Shown: one piece after another, positions 1-10,257 of the stretch
Layout of the letters: the number at the start of each line of letters is the position of its first letter
How positions within the stretch are numbered: position 1 is the first letter of the stretch
Source: Penium margaritaceum
Taxonomy: Eukaryota > Streptophyta > Zygnematophyceae > Desmidiales > Peniaceae
DNA length: 64,000 nucleotides
Assembly: GCA_023375785.1 (NCBI GenBank)
Contig: SZWC01004922.1
Location: 57,006-121,005, forward strand
Direction of reading: 5' to 3'
Program-made: the position numbers and the translations under genes
Notes under the pieces: generated by a model
Told to the model about the DNA's origin: nothing
The model's database searches: none
Seen by the model: only the letters and a program-made list of their open reading frames with translations

Positions 1-37
1 AGGAGGAGGAGGAGGAGGAGGAGGAGGAGGAGGAGGG
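1..37. repeat. (AGG)n microsatellite, codes poly-Ser on the minus strand
   Basis: About twelve AGG units reach the window edge, followed by a purine-rich stretch to about 66. Read on the minus strand they are TCC codons and form the serine run of the gene above, so length changes would stay in frame. Confidence 0.9.
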
Positions 38-583
38 GGGGGAGGAAGGGGAAGAGGAAGGGGCGAGGTGCGACGAGGACGCGGAGGATTCGTCCTGGAG
101 GAGGGTGACTGGATTTTGGGAGAGAGGGTCAGCCACTTCCACTTCAACGTTGGCGCCATCAGCAGTGTTAGCTGAATCATCTTGAATCTCCCCATCATCC
201 ATCTCTCCCAGCGCATCCTCCGAGCCATCGGGTTGCACGACGGCCAAAAACTCGTTCGCAGCTTGCACGATGCTCTGCGCGCGGGGCTGACGTGGCGTTC
301 CCAGAGACCTTGACTCCCGCGTAGACCTGGAGGAAGAATTGGCTAGGGGAGAGGTGGCGGGAGAGGCGCGGTTTTGGTCCTGGCCGATCAGTGAGCCCCT
401 GAGGTGGCTAAGCACCACCTTCCTGGCGGCGCTGACAGGCGTCTGATTGAAAGAGACAAGCTGGAACATATCCGCCGAGAAGAAGAGCAGGATGAGGCCC
501 GCGAGGATCGCTAGCAGGTTTCGGCGAAGCAGCCAGGGCGGAGGTTTGGACTGCTCCGCCAGAGGCGCATGGTGCCTCGCCAT
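1..583 (-). CDS. N-terminal part of a putative type II (Golgi-type) membrane protein
   Basis: The frame is open from an ATG at 583-581 to the window edge (194 codons, C-terminus missing). The start is supported by a strong GCCATGG context and an in-frame TAA 15 bases upstream (601-599). Residues 1-22 are short, basic and proline-bearing (ends WLLRRN). Residues 23-43 are one hydrophobic membrane segment (LLAILAGLILLFF then SADMFQLV). The rest is a low-complexity hydrophilic stem: NQT (46) and NSS (82) glycosylation sequons, an acidic stretch near 119-152 and a serine/proline run from about 166 to the edge that becomes pure serine. Short tail, single anchor and disordered stem are typical of Golgi glycosyltransferases and related type II proteins, but the catalytic domain lies outside, so the family is not known. 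High third-position GC and the lack of stops contrast with the decayed transposons nearby. This is the only credible host gene in the window. Confidence 0.75.
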   Translation of the reverse strand, partial: MARHHAPLAEQSKPPPWLLRRNLLAILAGLILLFFSADMFQLVSFNQTPVSAARKVVLSHLRGSLIGQDQNRASPATSPLANSSSRSTRESRSLGTPRQPRAQSIVQAANEFLAVVQPDGSEDALGEMDDGEIQDDSANTADGANVEVEVADPLSQNPVTLLQDESSASSSHLAPSSSPSSPPSSSSSSSSSSS

Positions 584-1897
584 GGCACGCCGTTCGGGTT
601 AATGAGCGCCGATAGAGAACAGCATGTCAGGTCAACGTGAGGTAGTTGGGTCGAAACCGGACGATGCACCGACGACAACGCCAGCATATACCTGGACATA
701 AGAAACTATTATCTCGAACGATTCTCCTTGACGGCGGCATGTGTTGTGGCGAAAAATAGGGAGCACATAGGGAGCTCTGTCGCAATGCTCGGACGCACAC
801 AGCATGTGCGGTGGTTCGTAAAATGGGGAAAGCCTCTCAACTTGGGCGGGCTGCAAAGAACAGATACCGCGTCTCAACCAAGCCAGATTGAAATTCCTAC
901 CAGGGGCAAAAAAAGTGAGGGGCTTGGTGGCTTTCGGAGATAGTTTTGCTCGTGAACGCCTACAAGCGTGAATATAGTCCAATTCTTCTTCGCCAGATAA
1001 CACCTATCTACCTCAAAGTCGCTCAATGGCTTCGCTCGGCAATCTCAGATAAAAAACAAGGCTAGAATGAAAAAAATCCCGCTCATCGTCTTGCAATCGA
1101 AGATTTCCACGAGCCGTCAGATAGATTCCTTATGTTCTTGCCCGTATTCTCAAAGTCAGCCTCTGATTGTATAAACGGTGTCTGAGATTGCATTTCGCAG
1201 CAAGCCTCTACGACCGCTCCCGCGCAGCATTCGCCAGTTAGCGACTTGGCAATTTGACGGGTTGGCGAGTTGGTTGGATACGCCGACTTTTCAACTTGAC
1301 GCCATCCTGTCTCTAGTCTCGCCGCCCACATTCATAGAAGGGCGCTTTTGTGCCATCCAAGGTCCTGTTATCGACGAAAATAAAAGGATCATTTCCCTCA
1401 TTAGAGGCGAGTTAAAAGTTATATTGTCATAGGTCATCTGACTCGCAACTTATAATGGCCCGGTTGAAATGAACTAAACAAGGTATACGCTCAACCTTAA
1501 AGTTTACGCAATTCACTCATCAGGTATCTGCGCGTGGGAGGGCTCTTCAACGCTTTGAGGTCAGGCTTGCCGCAAAGAAATAAGGGGGTACTTTCAAACA
1601 AGGTTCTAACTTTTGAAATAATGGTTGGACTAATAAAACATGAAGAGTTGTAACAACGGGTCATCAACCCAGACCTTTGGTTTTCACGTGTCACACATGA
1701 TGAAGTTGGTCAAATCGCACAGTTCCAACGTGACCCTTTGTTTTTTAAAAATTTCACGCCATCATCTAGGCTGCACACGCATTTGACTTAAAGACGTATT
1801 TCTGTTGTGCTCCATCTCCCTTCACTCTCCCACTATGGACGTTGAAGGTCAGCGAGCTGCTAAACATCTTGCTCTCGTTTGTCGCACACAAGAAATT
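584..1897. other. Upstream region of the edge gene, no gene seen
   Basis: This holds the 5' flank (presumed 5' UTR and promoter) of the minus-strand edge gene. The open frames in it are short and unconvincing. I could not pick out a clear TATA box or a transposon family. It ends at a single N. Confidence 0.5.
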
Positions 1898-1898
1898 N
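1898..1898. other. Single-N assembly join
   Basis: One undetermined base sits where the 5' LTR of the gypsy element begins abruptly. About 149 bases present at the start of the matching 3' LTR (9564-9712) are absent here, so this N probably marks a contig join or closed gap rather than one unknown base. Confidence 0.75.
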
Positions 1899-2444
1899 GG
1901 CCAAGCGACCGGCCACCGGCCGACCAGCCGCCAGCCGCCAATCGCAGCCTCAGCCCGATCGGCAGCTGAGGGGCCACGAGGGCCTCGAGGGCGAGGCCTC
2001 GTGGCCTTGTGCCCTCGCCCCCCCTCGCCCTCCTTGCAAACGAGCAAGAGAGGACGAGGGATAGGGGGAGTAAGGGTGAGGTCGAAATAACTTGCGCAAA
2101 TTTGCCAGCGTGCCTCGCACGCGACAATTTTGCGCCAAGACGACAAAACGTATATCGAAGTTTGTTTACGACGCATTTTGACATAAAACAAACGAAGTAA
2201 CTCGTGCGAACACACGAGTTCGAGGTAAAAACCCCCGATTTGGGTCCCAAAACCAGGGGTTTGGTTAAAAACGGAAATGGGCCTCCGGAGACTCGAAATA
2301 TTCGAGTCTCCCTGCTCTGGGTCGTTTATGACAATTTCCCCTCAGTCTTGCGAAGGGGGTAAACCTCTGACGCGGACTGAGAATGCCATTCTGCAAACTC
2401 CGACGACGACTTCAGAGCAAGAGCGGGAGACACGACCCGTTACA
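1899..2444 (+). repeat. 5' LTR of gypsy family 1 (start missing)
   Basis: Aligns along its whole length with 9713-10257 of the 3' LTR. It ends in CCCGTTACA, the inverted match of the LTR start TGTAGCGGG, and the PBS follows at once. It carries an inverted repeat at 2287-2311 (11-base arms GGAGACTCGAA and its complement around ATA). Confidence 0.88.
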
Positions 2445-2445
2445 G

Positions 2446-2460
2446 TGGTTTTCAAAGCCA
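2446..2460 (+). other. Primer-binding site, initiator-Met tRNA type
   Basis: TGGTTTTCAAAGCCA begins one base after the LTR. It resembles the plant consensus TGGTATCAGAGCCA, with one extra T and two substitutions. Its placement, more than its exact sequence, makes the call. Confidence 0.7.
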
Positions 2461-2660
2461 GACGACCCTCGCGACCAAGGGTTTGACGGAAACAACGGCT
2501 ACGACATAGATAAAACGCCGCTGGCCGTTGCAAGCAGTAGCAAAAACGCCAGAACAGACTATGGCATCTACACTTCACGGATTGAAGCACCGTAAAGGGC
2601 GTTAGAGAGCTCTACTTTGTGGAGACTCTTCCTTCTAACCTCTCCTCACTTCTAGAGGGC

Positions 2661-2827
2661 TAGGAAGATTTTTGTGGGGTGGGGTGGGGAGTCCCCACCC
2701 TCAAAAACCACAAAATCCTCTCCATCTTCAAGGTTCCTTCAAAACCACTTCATCAAAAATTGGGACAGTGTCCCTCCCCAAGATAAGGGACTCTCACGAC
2801 CTGAGAGCACCCTAAAAAAGGAGGGTG
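2661..2827 (+). other. Hairpin cluster in the gypsy family 1 leader
   Basis: Three predicted stem-loops: a long one around 2667-2718 (GATTTTTGTGG pairing with CCACAAAATC, enclosing a G-rich GGGGTGGGGTGGGG run that can pair with CCCC), then CTCTCA/TGAGAG at 2791-2807 and CACCCT/AGGGTG at 2808-2827. The same three occur in the other family 1 copy (20163-20324), with the stems kept despite changes elsewhere. Position between PBS and gag suggests a packaging or dimerisation role; that role is inference. Confidence 0.6.
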
Positions 2828-3279
2828 ACACCTTGGAGACTTTTGGCGGCTCCCCCAACGTCGCCGGCTCAAGGAGGACGCCGCGAAGGGGCGCAAGACG
2901 CGCAAAGAAGACTCAAGAGGAGGCCAAGGAAGACAAGAAGTTAGAAGAAGGATTGTAGAAGTTTCTAGGAATTGTGTAATTCCTCTCGCATTCTTTGTCC
3001 TAGCTTTGTGAGCGGTACTCACACTTCTTGTCAATTCCTTGTATTGTAATTTTCTCTTCTCCTAGGTACTAGTCCTTGCCAATCGTCGTGAGTCACGGCT
3101 TAGGAAGACTAGTTCCAAAATCTACGCCCTTGTGCCAACGTGGCGGCCTAGGAAAGTAGAAATGAAATTTATAATTGCCTCAACGATCGTGAGAGCGTGA
3201 CTTTAGGAGGCGATTCCTCCTCAAAGCTGTGGGGTGATCCTTGCAAAGGTCTTCATGTGCTAGTTGCACAAGCGACGAG

Positions 3280-5380
3280 ATGGCAAGTGCCGGACCGTCT
3301 AGGACCAACAAGAGCAAGGTGGTGACGGCCTTACCACAAGCTCTCAGCGGACACCATGTTTTGGGAGCCGTCGCCGCAAGCACGGTTGCCAACCCAAAGG
3401 CAACCATACAGCCAAGGGCAACCCTACTGCCGAAGGCAACCGACACCAACCTCGGCAATACCGAGCAGCGTGCGGAGGCCAAAAGGGTCCTTGACGAGCA
3501 CGTCGACGCGCACGTGGGCGACCCCCACGCGACGGACGATGCCATGGAGGAGGATCTCTCGGGGGGATACCCCGACAAAGAGCACAACGTTGACGATGGC
3601 AAAGGCGACGAGGATCGCGACCATGACCATCGTCATGCGATGAACTCGAGCCAATTGCTCGAGAAGGGCAAGACGCCCACCGCATCGCCTGAAACTGCCG
3701 ACGACAGTGAGACTGGCGAGGGAGCAAGAGCATTGAAAGCAGCCACACGGGAACTTCTTGCGAGAACGAGCCGGACGACGTCGCCGCAAAGGCAATTCGC
3801 GATGACCGTCGTAGGCTCGTGGAGTTTGTTGCCGAGGCCGCAGGCTGACTCAAGATCACCACCGATGGTGGAAATACAACACCACTCGGAGGAATGGGGG
3901 TGGACCCTCCTTCCTACGATGTGGCCGCAATGGGGCAAGGCAGCGCCCACTTGAGCGTCGTCGCCGACGATAGTCTCCTCCGAAAGGTGGGACTCCTTGG
4001 AGGCGTGTGCGCGAACTGTACCCTCTTGTAGTGGGTAAGGGTGCACGGACAACGCGAGGCCTTGGAGGCTATTGCCGATGCTCTGACAACATCAGAGCTC
4101 AAGTTCACCTTTGGAAACCTGCTAGCCCACGTCGGGCAGAGCATCACGGACCTTGACCGTGATCGCCAGCTGCAACGCTTGGCCGCCCATGAGGCAAGCC
4201 GCCGATGCAACGACCTCAACAAGGCGTTGCAGAGCATGACTCAGGTGCAGATGCAGCACCAAACGCAACGTACTGCGGCTCTAGATGCCATTGCCGGTGG
4301 CAGCGACGACATGCCTACCTCGACAACTTTGGGGTTGCTCATGAACACGTCCTTCCTCCATAGTGTGTAGATCTTCCGATAGGGTGTGAAGTTGACCGAC
4401 TAGCTAAACCGCATGGACCACGTCCTACGTGTCCACAAGGCTCCACTCGGCCAGTGGGGCGACCTTGCCACGACGCGGCTTGAAGACAAACTCTTCAAGT
4501 ATGTGGTCAAGGAGTGGATTACGCAGCAGCCGTACCTAGAGTGGCAGCCCCTTCCGTGGGAGGCCTTCTGCGCCATCATGCACAAGAAGTGCACCCGACG
4601 TGAGGAGGCGCAGCGCGCCTTCCACAAGATCAAGGACTTTAGGCAGCTGGGCAGCTCGCTCAAAACCTAGTTGAGCGAGTTTATCGCACTCGTGGAAGAA
4701 GCCGAAATCTTCACCGAGGGTGATGGGACTCAGACCTTCAAGCACCCAGAGTGCATGCTGTTGGAGTACTTGTGTGATGGTCTCACCAGCGAGAAGCTGA
4801 AGGACAAGACCACCACGATAGCCACTGGCCAAGATTGGACAAGCTAGAGGGCATAGCACGACTACATGAGCGAAGTGTATTCGGCCAACCCGAAGCACTA
4901 CTCTGATGCATAGCCAAACGCACGTGCACAACAAGGCTGGAACATGCACATGTACGCTACAGGGGCTGGTGGGTGAGCTGGACAACGAGGCAAGGCCAAG
5001 GGTAAGCAGCCTGCAAACCCTCCAACGAAGAAGGCTGGTGGATACAAGGGCCCCAACAACAAGCGCAGTCGCGAGAATGACGAGCTGAAGGCGGCGCGTG
5101 AGCGTCGTAATACATCCTTCCGCGAATGACTCTGTCACAATTGCATGCAGGCGGGCCACTTTAGGGCTCAGTGCCCTCAGGCTGCAGGGGGTGGACAAGA
5201 GGCCGCGAAGTTCGCTACATTAGTAGCACCTCGTGGAGATGGTGCGACAGGAGGCCGCGGAAAGGGCCGTGGACAGGGTCGCGGTCGCGACAATGGGCCC
5301 GACCGTGGTAACGTACAGGGCCGTGGGGCGGGTTTTCCCCACCCCCGAGTGACGTTAGTGGGGGTCACTCAAGGGTAAAA
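3280..5380 (+). pseudogene. gag region of gypsy family 1 (fossil)
   Basis: Begins at an ATG (3280) that is also conserved in the second family 1 copy at 20793. It encodes a long charged gag with a conserved middle part, then a Gly/Arg-rich tail with a zinc knuckle of form CX2CX4HX4C (CHNCMQAGHFRAQC, 5133-5174), which in the family binds element RNA in the particle. The tail after the knuckle is rich in Gly-Arg. Broken in several places. Confidence 0.8.
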
Positions 5381-5559
5381 CTGGATAACGAGTGTGGGTT
5401 CATGTTTTCAAATGAGGATGTTAAACAATTTGAGTTTTTGACGAGTTCAAATTTCTCTATTGTCTTTTTTCCTCTAATTGAACCGCATTCTACACTTGCT
5501 GACCAACATTGCCCACTAAAGCTTGCATCTCCGGACTAGATACATGATCGTGCATGCTT

Positions 5560-8500
5560 AGTGGTGGCGACACCGACCACTGTGCAAGAGTTGTGTGACA
5601 TAGTAATTGAAGCAAATTCCCTCAAAGCAATGAGTTCAATCATGTTTGCAATACCCTTAGTCGACGATTTTGACCTAGTCAAATTTAAAGGCTGGAAGGT
5701 GCTAGCCGAATTCACACGTGCCCACAAGATGTGGACTGGAGTGGGTAAATCATGGGAGTTGCGACGCCCATCGTACAAATTCTGTGTTTATCACAAACTC
5801 GGCTTAACGTCGTCGAGTCTCTTCACTCAGAAGAGTGGGGGCAACATGACGATGCAGTTCAAAGGACACCTAGCTAGTGCTCCCGTGAACGTATTAGCTG
5901 ACACTAGAGGGGACGACTATTTTGTTAGCCTTGGCTTTACCAGACAGGTTGGCCTGAAGTATGAGCCTTCGAATTGCGCAGTTGTTGTCAGTGACAACCG
6001 TACGGTACCCGTGATTGGTACTTGTAAAGCAAAATTTTGTATTCAAGGGTACACAAAGAGTGTCACGTTAAAGGTACTCAACCTTCTTCACCCGTTTGAC
6101 GTAGTGCTAGGCGATCCTTGGCTCCGTGACAACAAGGCTCTAATGTGTTTTTAATCAAAATGTTTGATCCTCCAAAAAGGACAACGCCGCTTTACGTTGA
6201 TTCCAAGTACAGAATTATCACCAACCCGACTCAAAGTCCATGCCAGCTTGTTTATAATGTAGGTCAAGAAACATATTCGACAAGGTTGTCGATACTTCTT
6301 GGCTCAGCTGCAGAAAGTGGAGGACGACGTGACTGAAGACACGCCACAAGAGATCAGATCTCTATTGGCGGAATTCTCGGATGTGTTCCAAGACCCACCG
6401 GCTGGGCTTCCACTAGAAAGACACATTGGCCACACAATTCCGCTGCAACCGGAGGCAACTCCTCCGTTCTAACCCATGTATCACTTTAGTCCAGCAAAAA
6501 GGTGAAAGGCAGAACGCCAAATCAAAGAGTACCTTACAAAAGGGTGGATTGAGCCCACTAGCTTGCCGTACGGTGCGCCGATCCTTTTCGTGAAAAAAAA
6601 AGGATGGTGGTTTATGCATGTGCGTAGATTTCCAGGCATTGAACAAGCTGACGGTGAAAAATCGATTCCCCTTACCGCGGATTCAGGACCTTTTTGACCA
6701 ACTCCAAGGCGCAAATTTTTTTTCGTCCTTGGATTTGTCTCAAGGGTACCATCAAATCTGCATCACGAAAGATGATGTGCCCAAAACCGCGTTTCAAACG
6801 CACATGGGACACTATCAGTTCCGAGTGTTATGCTTCGGGCTTACGAATGCCCTGGCAAGCTTCCAAGGAGAAATGAACCGAATGTTTGCCAAGTAACTCA
6901 GACAGTTTGTCTTGGTTTACCTGGATGACATCCTGGTTTTCTCCAAATCAATGGAAGAGCACGTAGAACATCTGTGCAAAGTTCTCGCAATCCTTCGGGA
7001 AGAGAAGTTCTATAGAAAAGTGAGCAAGTGCAAGTTTTCAGAAGATGAACTCGAATACCTTGGACACATCATCGGCAAGGACAACATCCGTGTCGATCCA
7101 CAAAAAGTCCAAGCCGTTGTGGACTGGCCACGTCCCGAGAATGGTGGGCAGATACGGTCTTTCCTCGGCCTTGAAGACTACTTTCGACAGTTTCAGCAAG
7201 GGTATTCAACCCTAGTAGCACCGCTAACCAAGCTCACGTGAAAAGACGTGCGTTGGGAATGGACATCTGGTTGCGACAACGCTTTTCTCAAGGTCAACGA
7301 GTTCCTATCCATGGCGCCCGTCCTAGTTCTTCCGGATCCATTGCAACCATACGAGGTTGGATGTGATGCGTTGGTAGTAGGACTCGGAGCCGTCCTCGTG
7401 CTAAACGGTCACCCAGTTGCGTATGAGAGCCGGAAGCTCATTCCCGCGGAAACGCGGTACACGACTGGGGATCAAGAGCTCCTTGCGGTAGTACACGCTT
7501 TTCAGATGTGGGGTTGCTACCTCGAGGGTACTGAAGGGGGTGTGACGGTTGTGATTGACAATAATCCATTGGTGTTTTTCCTAATACAACCAAACCTGTC
7601 AAGACGGCAGGCGCGTTGGAGTGAATACCTGAGTCCATTCTCGTTCACATGGGAATATCGGCCAGGACGCATCAATGTGGCCGATCCACTCAGCTGACAG
7701 CTTGTGGAAATTAAAGCAACTACTGAAGTCGGTGGGTGTTTTATGGCCATTGCAACAACAACAGCACAACCACCAGATCCCTGTGCACCTCTGCGGCAAC
7801 CACCACGAAAGATGATCCATTACAACGGTTTTGTAAATAGGATCCGGATGGGATACTATGTGGATTCTTGGTTTCAAGACTCCCAAAATCTGGACAAGTA
7901 CGGCTTGGTGGAGGTCGCAGGAACCTTCTGGCATGGAGAATAAGTTGTGCCAAACTCGGGAGACCTTCGAGCAAAGGTTATCTCCCAGTTCCACGACTCG
8001 CCGGTCGCAGGTCATGTGGGACCCCGAAAGACCGGACATGCACTCTCGGACCACTATTGGTGGCTAGGGTGGAGTGTTGATGTCCGTAAGTATTGCATGA
8101 CATGCGATCCATGTCTTTGGAATAAGGCTAGTAACAAGAAGCCTGTTCGACTCCTCTAACAAATTCCGATTCCTGGGACTCCATGGGAGTGCATCAGCAT
8201 GGACGTCATTACTGGTATTATGGACACGACCCTTGGCCATGATGCAATACTAGCGGTTGTGGATCTTTTGACAAAGACGACACACTTCATTCCTACAACC
8301 ACTGACGTGAACGTAGAGGAGACCGCTCATCTCTTCTTTGAGGGTGTCGTAAAGTACCACGGCTTGCCATTGCGCATTATCTCTGATCGAGATCGAAAAT
8401 CTGCTTGTAAGTTTTGGCAAAAGATGCACAAATACTTTGGCAGTGAATCGTAAATGTCGAAAGCATTTCACCCTAAAACTGACGGACAAACAGAGCGCCT

Positions 8501-9224
8501 GAATGGCACTCTAGAGCAGATGCTCCGCACGTACGTGGACCCTGCCATGCATGATTGGGACGAATTCCTAGCACCGGCAGAGTTTACGGTCAACAACTCG
8601 GTAAACGAGTCCATACAGTTCACACTGTTTGTGTTGAACAGTGGTTGACATCCAGTGGTACATTCTTCATTGGTGAAAAGTGGGAGCACAAAAGGACAGG
8701 TTCCTTCCGCTCAAGTTTTTGCCGAGCGCATCGACTCCTTGTTACAGGAGGCAAAGGGTCACCTTCAAGAAGCTCGGCAATGACAAAGAGCATATGGCGA
8801 CAAAGATCGCCGGGAGGTCTCGTTTGACATCGGTGACAAAGTGTTGCTTAGCACTAAAAACCTTCGGCTGAGGACGCCAAGGACAAGAAAACTTCTACCG
8901 AAGTGGATTGGGCCGTTTCCCATTGTGGCTTGCATCGGGCTAGTGGCATACCGATTCTTACTTCCGCCGAGTATGAAGATACATGACGTGTTTCATGTGA
9001 GCCTACTGGCTACATACACGGTAGAAGGAACCGTTCAGCCACCACCAGCAGTCTTGGTTGCCAACGGCCAATACAAGGTCCTTCACCTACTCCAGCACCG
9101 AGAGCGTACTCTTCGGTCGCGCATTGTCAAGGAGTACCTCGTTCATTGGGCCGGTTGTGGACCTGAACATAATTCATGGGAGCCTGAATCTCCATTGCCC
9201 ATAGGGATGGTCAACAAGTACTAG
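5560..9224 (+). pseudogene. pol region of gypsy family 1: PR-RT-RNase H-IN-chromodomain (fossil)
   Basis: Recognisable parts: aspartic protease-like region (5.75-6.15 kb, with VVLGDPWL near its end); reverse transcriptase (6.4-7.2 kb, with FPLPRIQDLFDQL, FGLTNA and YLDDILVFS); RNase H (7.25-7.7 kb, ending RINVADPLS); integrase zinc site (8.0-8.13 kb) and core (8.2-8.65 kb, with HPKTDGQTERLN); integrase tail (VFHVSLL) and a chromodomain with EYLVHWAGCG and NSWEPE (9.13-9.19 kb). Chromodomains of this family bind histone marks and steer integration into heterochromatin. Broken in many places. Confidence 0.88.
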
Positions 9225-9550
9225 AGCAAGCTTGCAGCTCGCACAGATCGATGCGTGGCAGGAGGTAACATCTGAACATGGAAAAAGTGAACAACATTCC
9301 CACAGGGCAGCATTCATGGACAACAACCATAGGAGGTCACGGACGCCCAACATGGTTGTTGTGCGGATGCTCTAGCCTAAAGGGGGGAGGCCGCTAGCCG
9401 TGTTGACCTACAAGCTGCAGCTTAGGTCTAAGTACAATGCACGTGTTCATGTTTAGCTGGCGATTGAAATTATTAATTTTCTTTCACAGTGTTGATGACT
9501 TGCTGACTCACAATCCTACTTGTTGTTCATGAACCGGGACGGTTCATAAT

Positions 9551-9563
9551 AAGTGGGGAGGAA
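9551..9563 (+). other. Polypurine tract of gypsy family 1
   Basis: AAGTGGGGAGGAA lies directly before the 3' LTR, the usual site for priming plus-strand DNA synthesis. Confidence 0.75.
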
Positions 9564-10257
9564 TGTAGCGGGAGGGCCGGTTCGGCCCTCCCTCCTCGCC
9601 GATGCGAGGGGTGATTTTGCACCACCCCTTGCGTCAGCGAGGGCTGCCCGGCGGCCAGCATTTTGCTGGCCGTCGGCTAGCTTGCTGCCGGCCGGCTGAA
9701 CGGTTGGCGGCCGGCCAAGCGACCGACCACTGGCCGGCCAGCCACCAGCCGCCGATCGCGGCCTCAGCTCGATCGTCGGTTGAGGGGCCACAATGGCCTC
9801 GAGAGTGAGGCCTCGTGGCCTCGTGCCCTCACCCCCCCTCTCCCTCCTTGCAAACAAGCAAGAGAGGATGAGGGATAGGGGGAGCGAGGGTGAGGTCGAA
9901 ACAACTGGCACAAAATCGCCAACGTGCCTCGCATGCGAGGATTTTGCGCCAGGAGGACAAAACGTGTATCAAATTTTTTTTGTGATGAACTTCGACATAA
10001 AAGAAACAAAATAACTTGTGCGAACACACGAGTTTGAGGTAAAAACCCCCGGTTTGGGTCCCAAAACCAGGGGTTTTGTTATAATAGAAATGGCCCTCCG
10101 AAGACTTGAAATATTCGACTCTCCCTGCTCAGGGTCATTGATGACGATTGCCCCTCAGTCTTGCGAAGGGGGTAAACCCCTGACGCGGACTGAGAACGCC
10201 AATCTGCGAACTCCGACGACGACTTTAGAGGAGGAGCTGGAGACACGACCCATTACA
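9564..10257 (+). repeat. 3' LTR of gypsy family 1 (694 bp)
   Basis: Starts TGTAGCGGGAGGG and ends CCATTACA, matching the 5' LTR end. Bases 570-592 of the 9 kb block (9570-9592) form a perfect hairpin, arms GGGAGGGCCG and CGGCCCTCCC around GTT. Family hallmarks are the GGCC-rich first third and a further stem-loop near 10042-10075 (CCCC and GGGG arms around TTTGGGTCCCAAA). Confidence 0.9.

Larger units (their letters stand above)
1899..10257 (+). mobile_element. Ty3/gypsy chromovirus, family 1, nearly full length, broken
   Basis: Fossil LTR retrotransposon of about 8.4 kb. Parts in order: 5' LTR (1899-2444, its start lost at the N), PBS (2446-2460), leader with hairpins, gag (about 3280-5380) with a CCHC zinc knuckle at 5133-5174, protease region (5.6-6.15 kb), reverse transcriptase (6.4-7.2 kb, with a YLDD motif), RNase H (7.25-7.7 kb), integrase with HHCC zinc site and core (7.95-8.65 kb), a chromodomain (about 9.07-9.22 kb), PPT (9551-9563) and 3' LTR (9564-10257). 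Domain order RT-RNase H-integrase plus the chromodomain defines a Ty3/gypsy chromovirus. The coding parts are interrupted many times, on the order of a dozen or more. The LTRs differ at roughly one base in eight by eye, many of them C/T or G/A changes, so it is old. Confidence 0.9.

Noticed and set aside
632-1003. 123-residue minus frame and a 71-residue plus frame upstream of the edge gene
   Set aside because: No domain, no coding character and overlapping on opposite strands.
1766-2250. Several open frames on both strands
   Set aside because: They lie in the GC-rich part of a gypsy LTR and cross the single N. The same frames reappear at 9516-10029 only because the LTR is repeated.
3344-4237. 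Minus-strand frames of 107-172 residues over the family 1 gag
   Set aside because: Antisense shadows of the gag region, rich in Arg/Ser/Pro through base composition.
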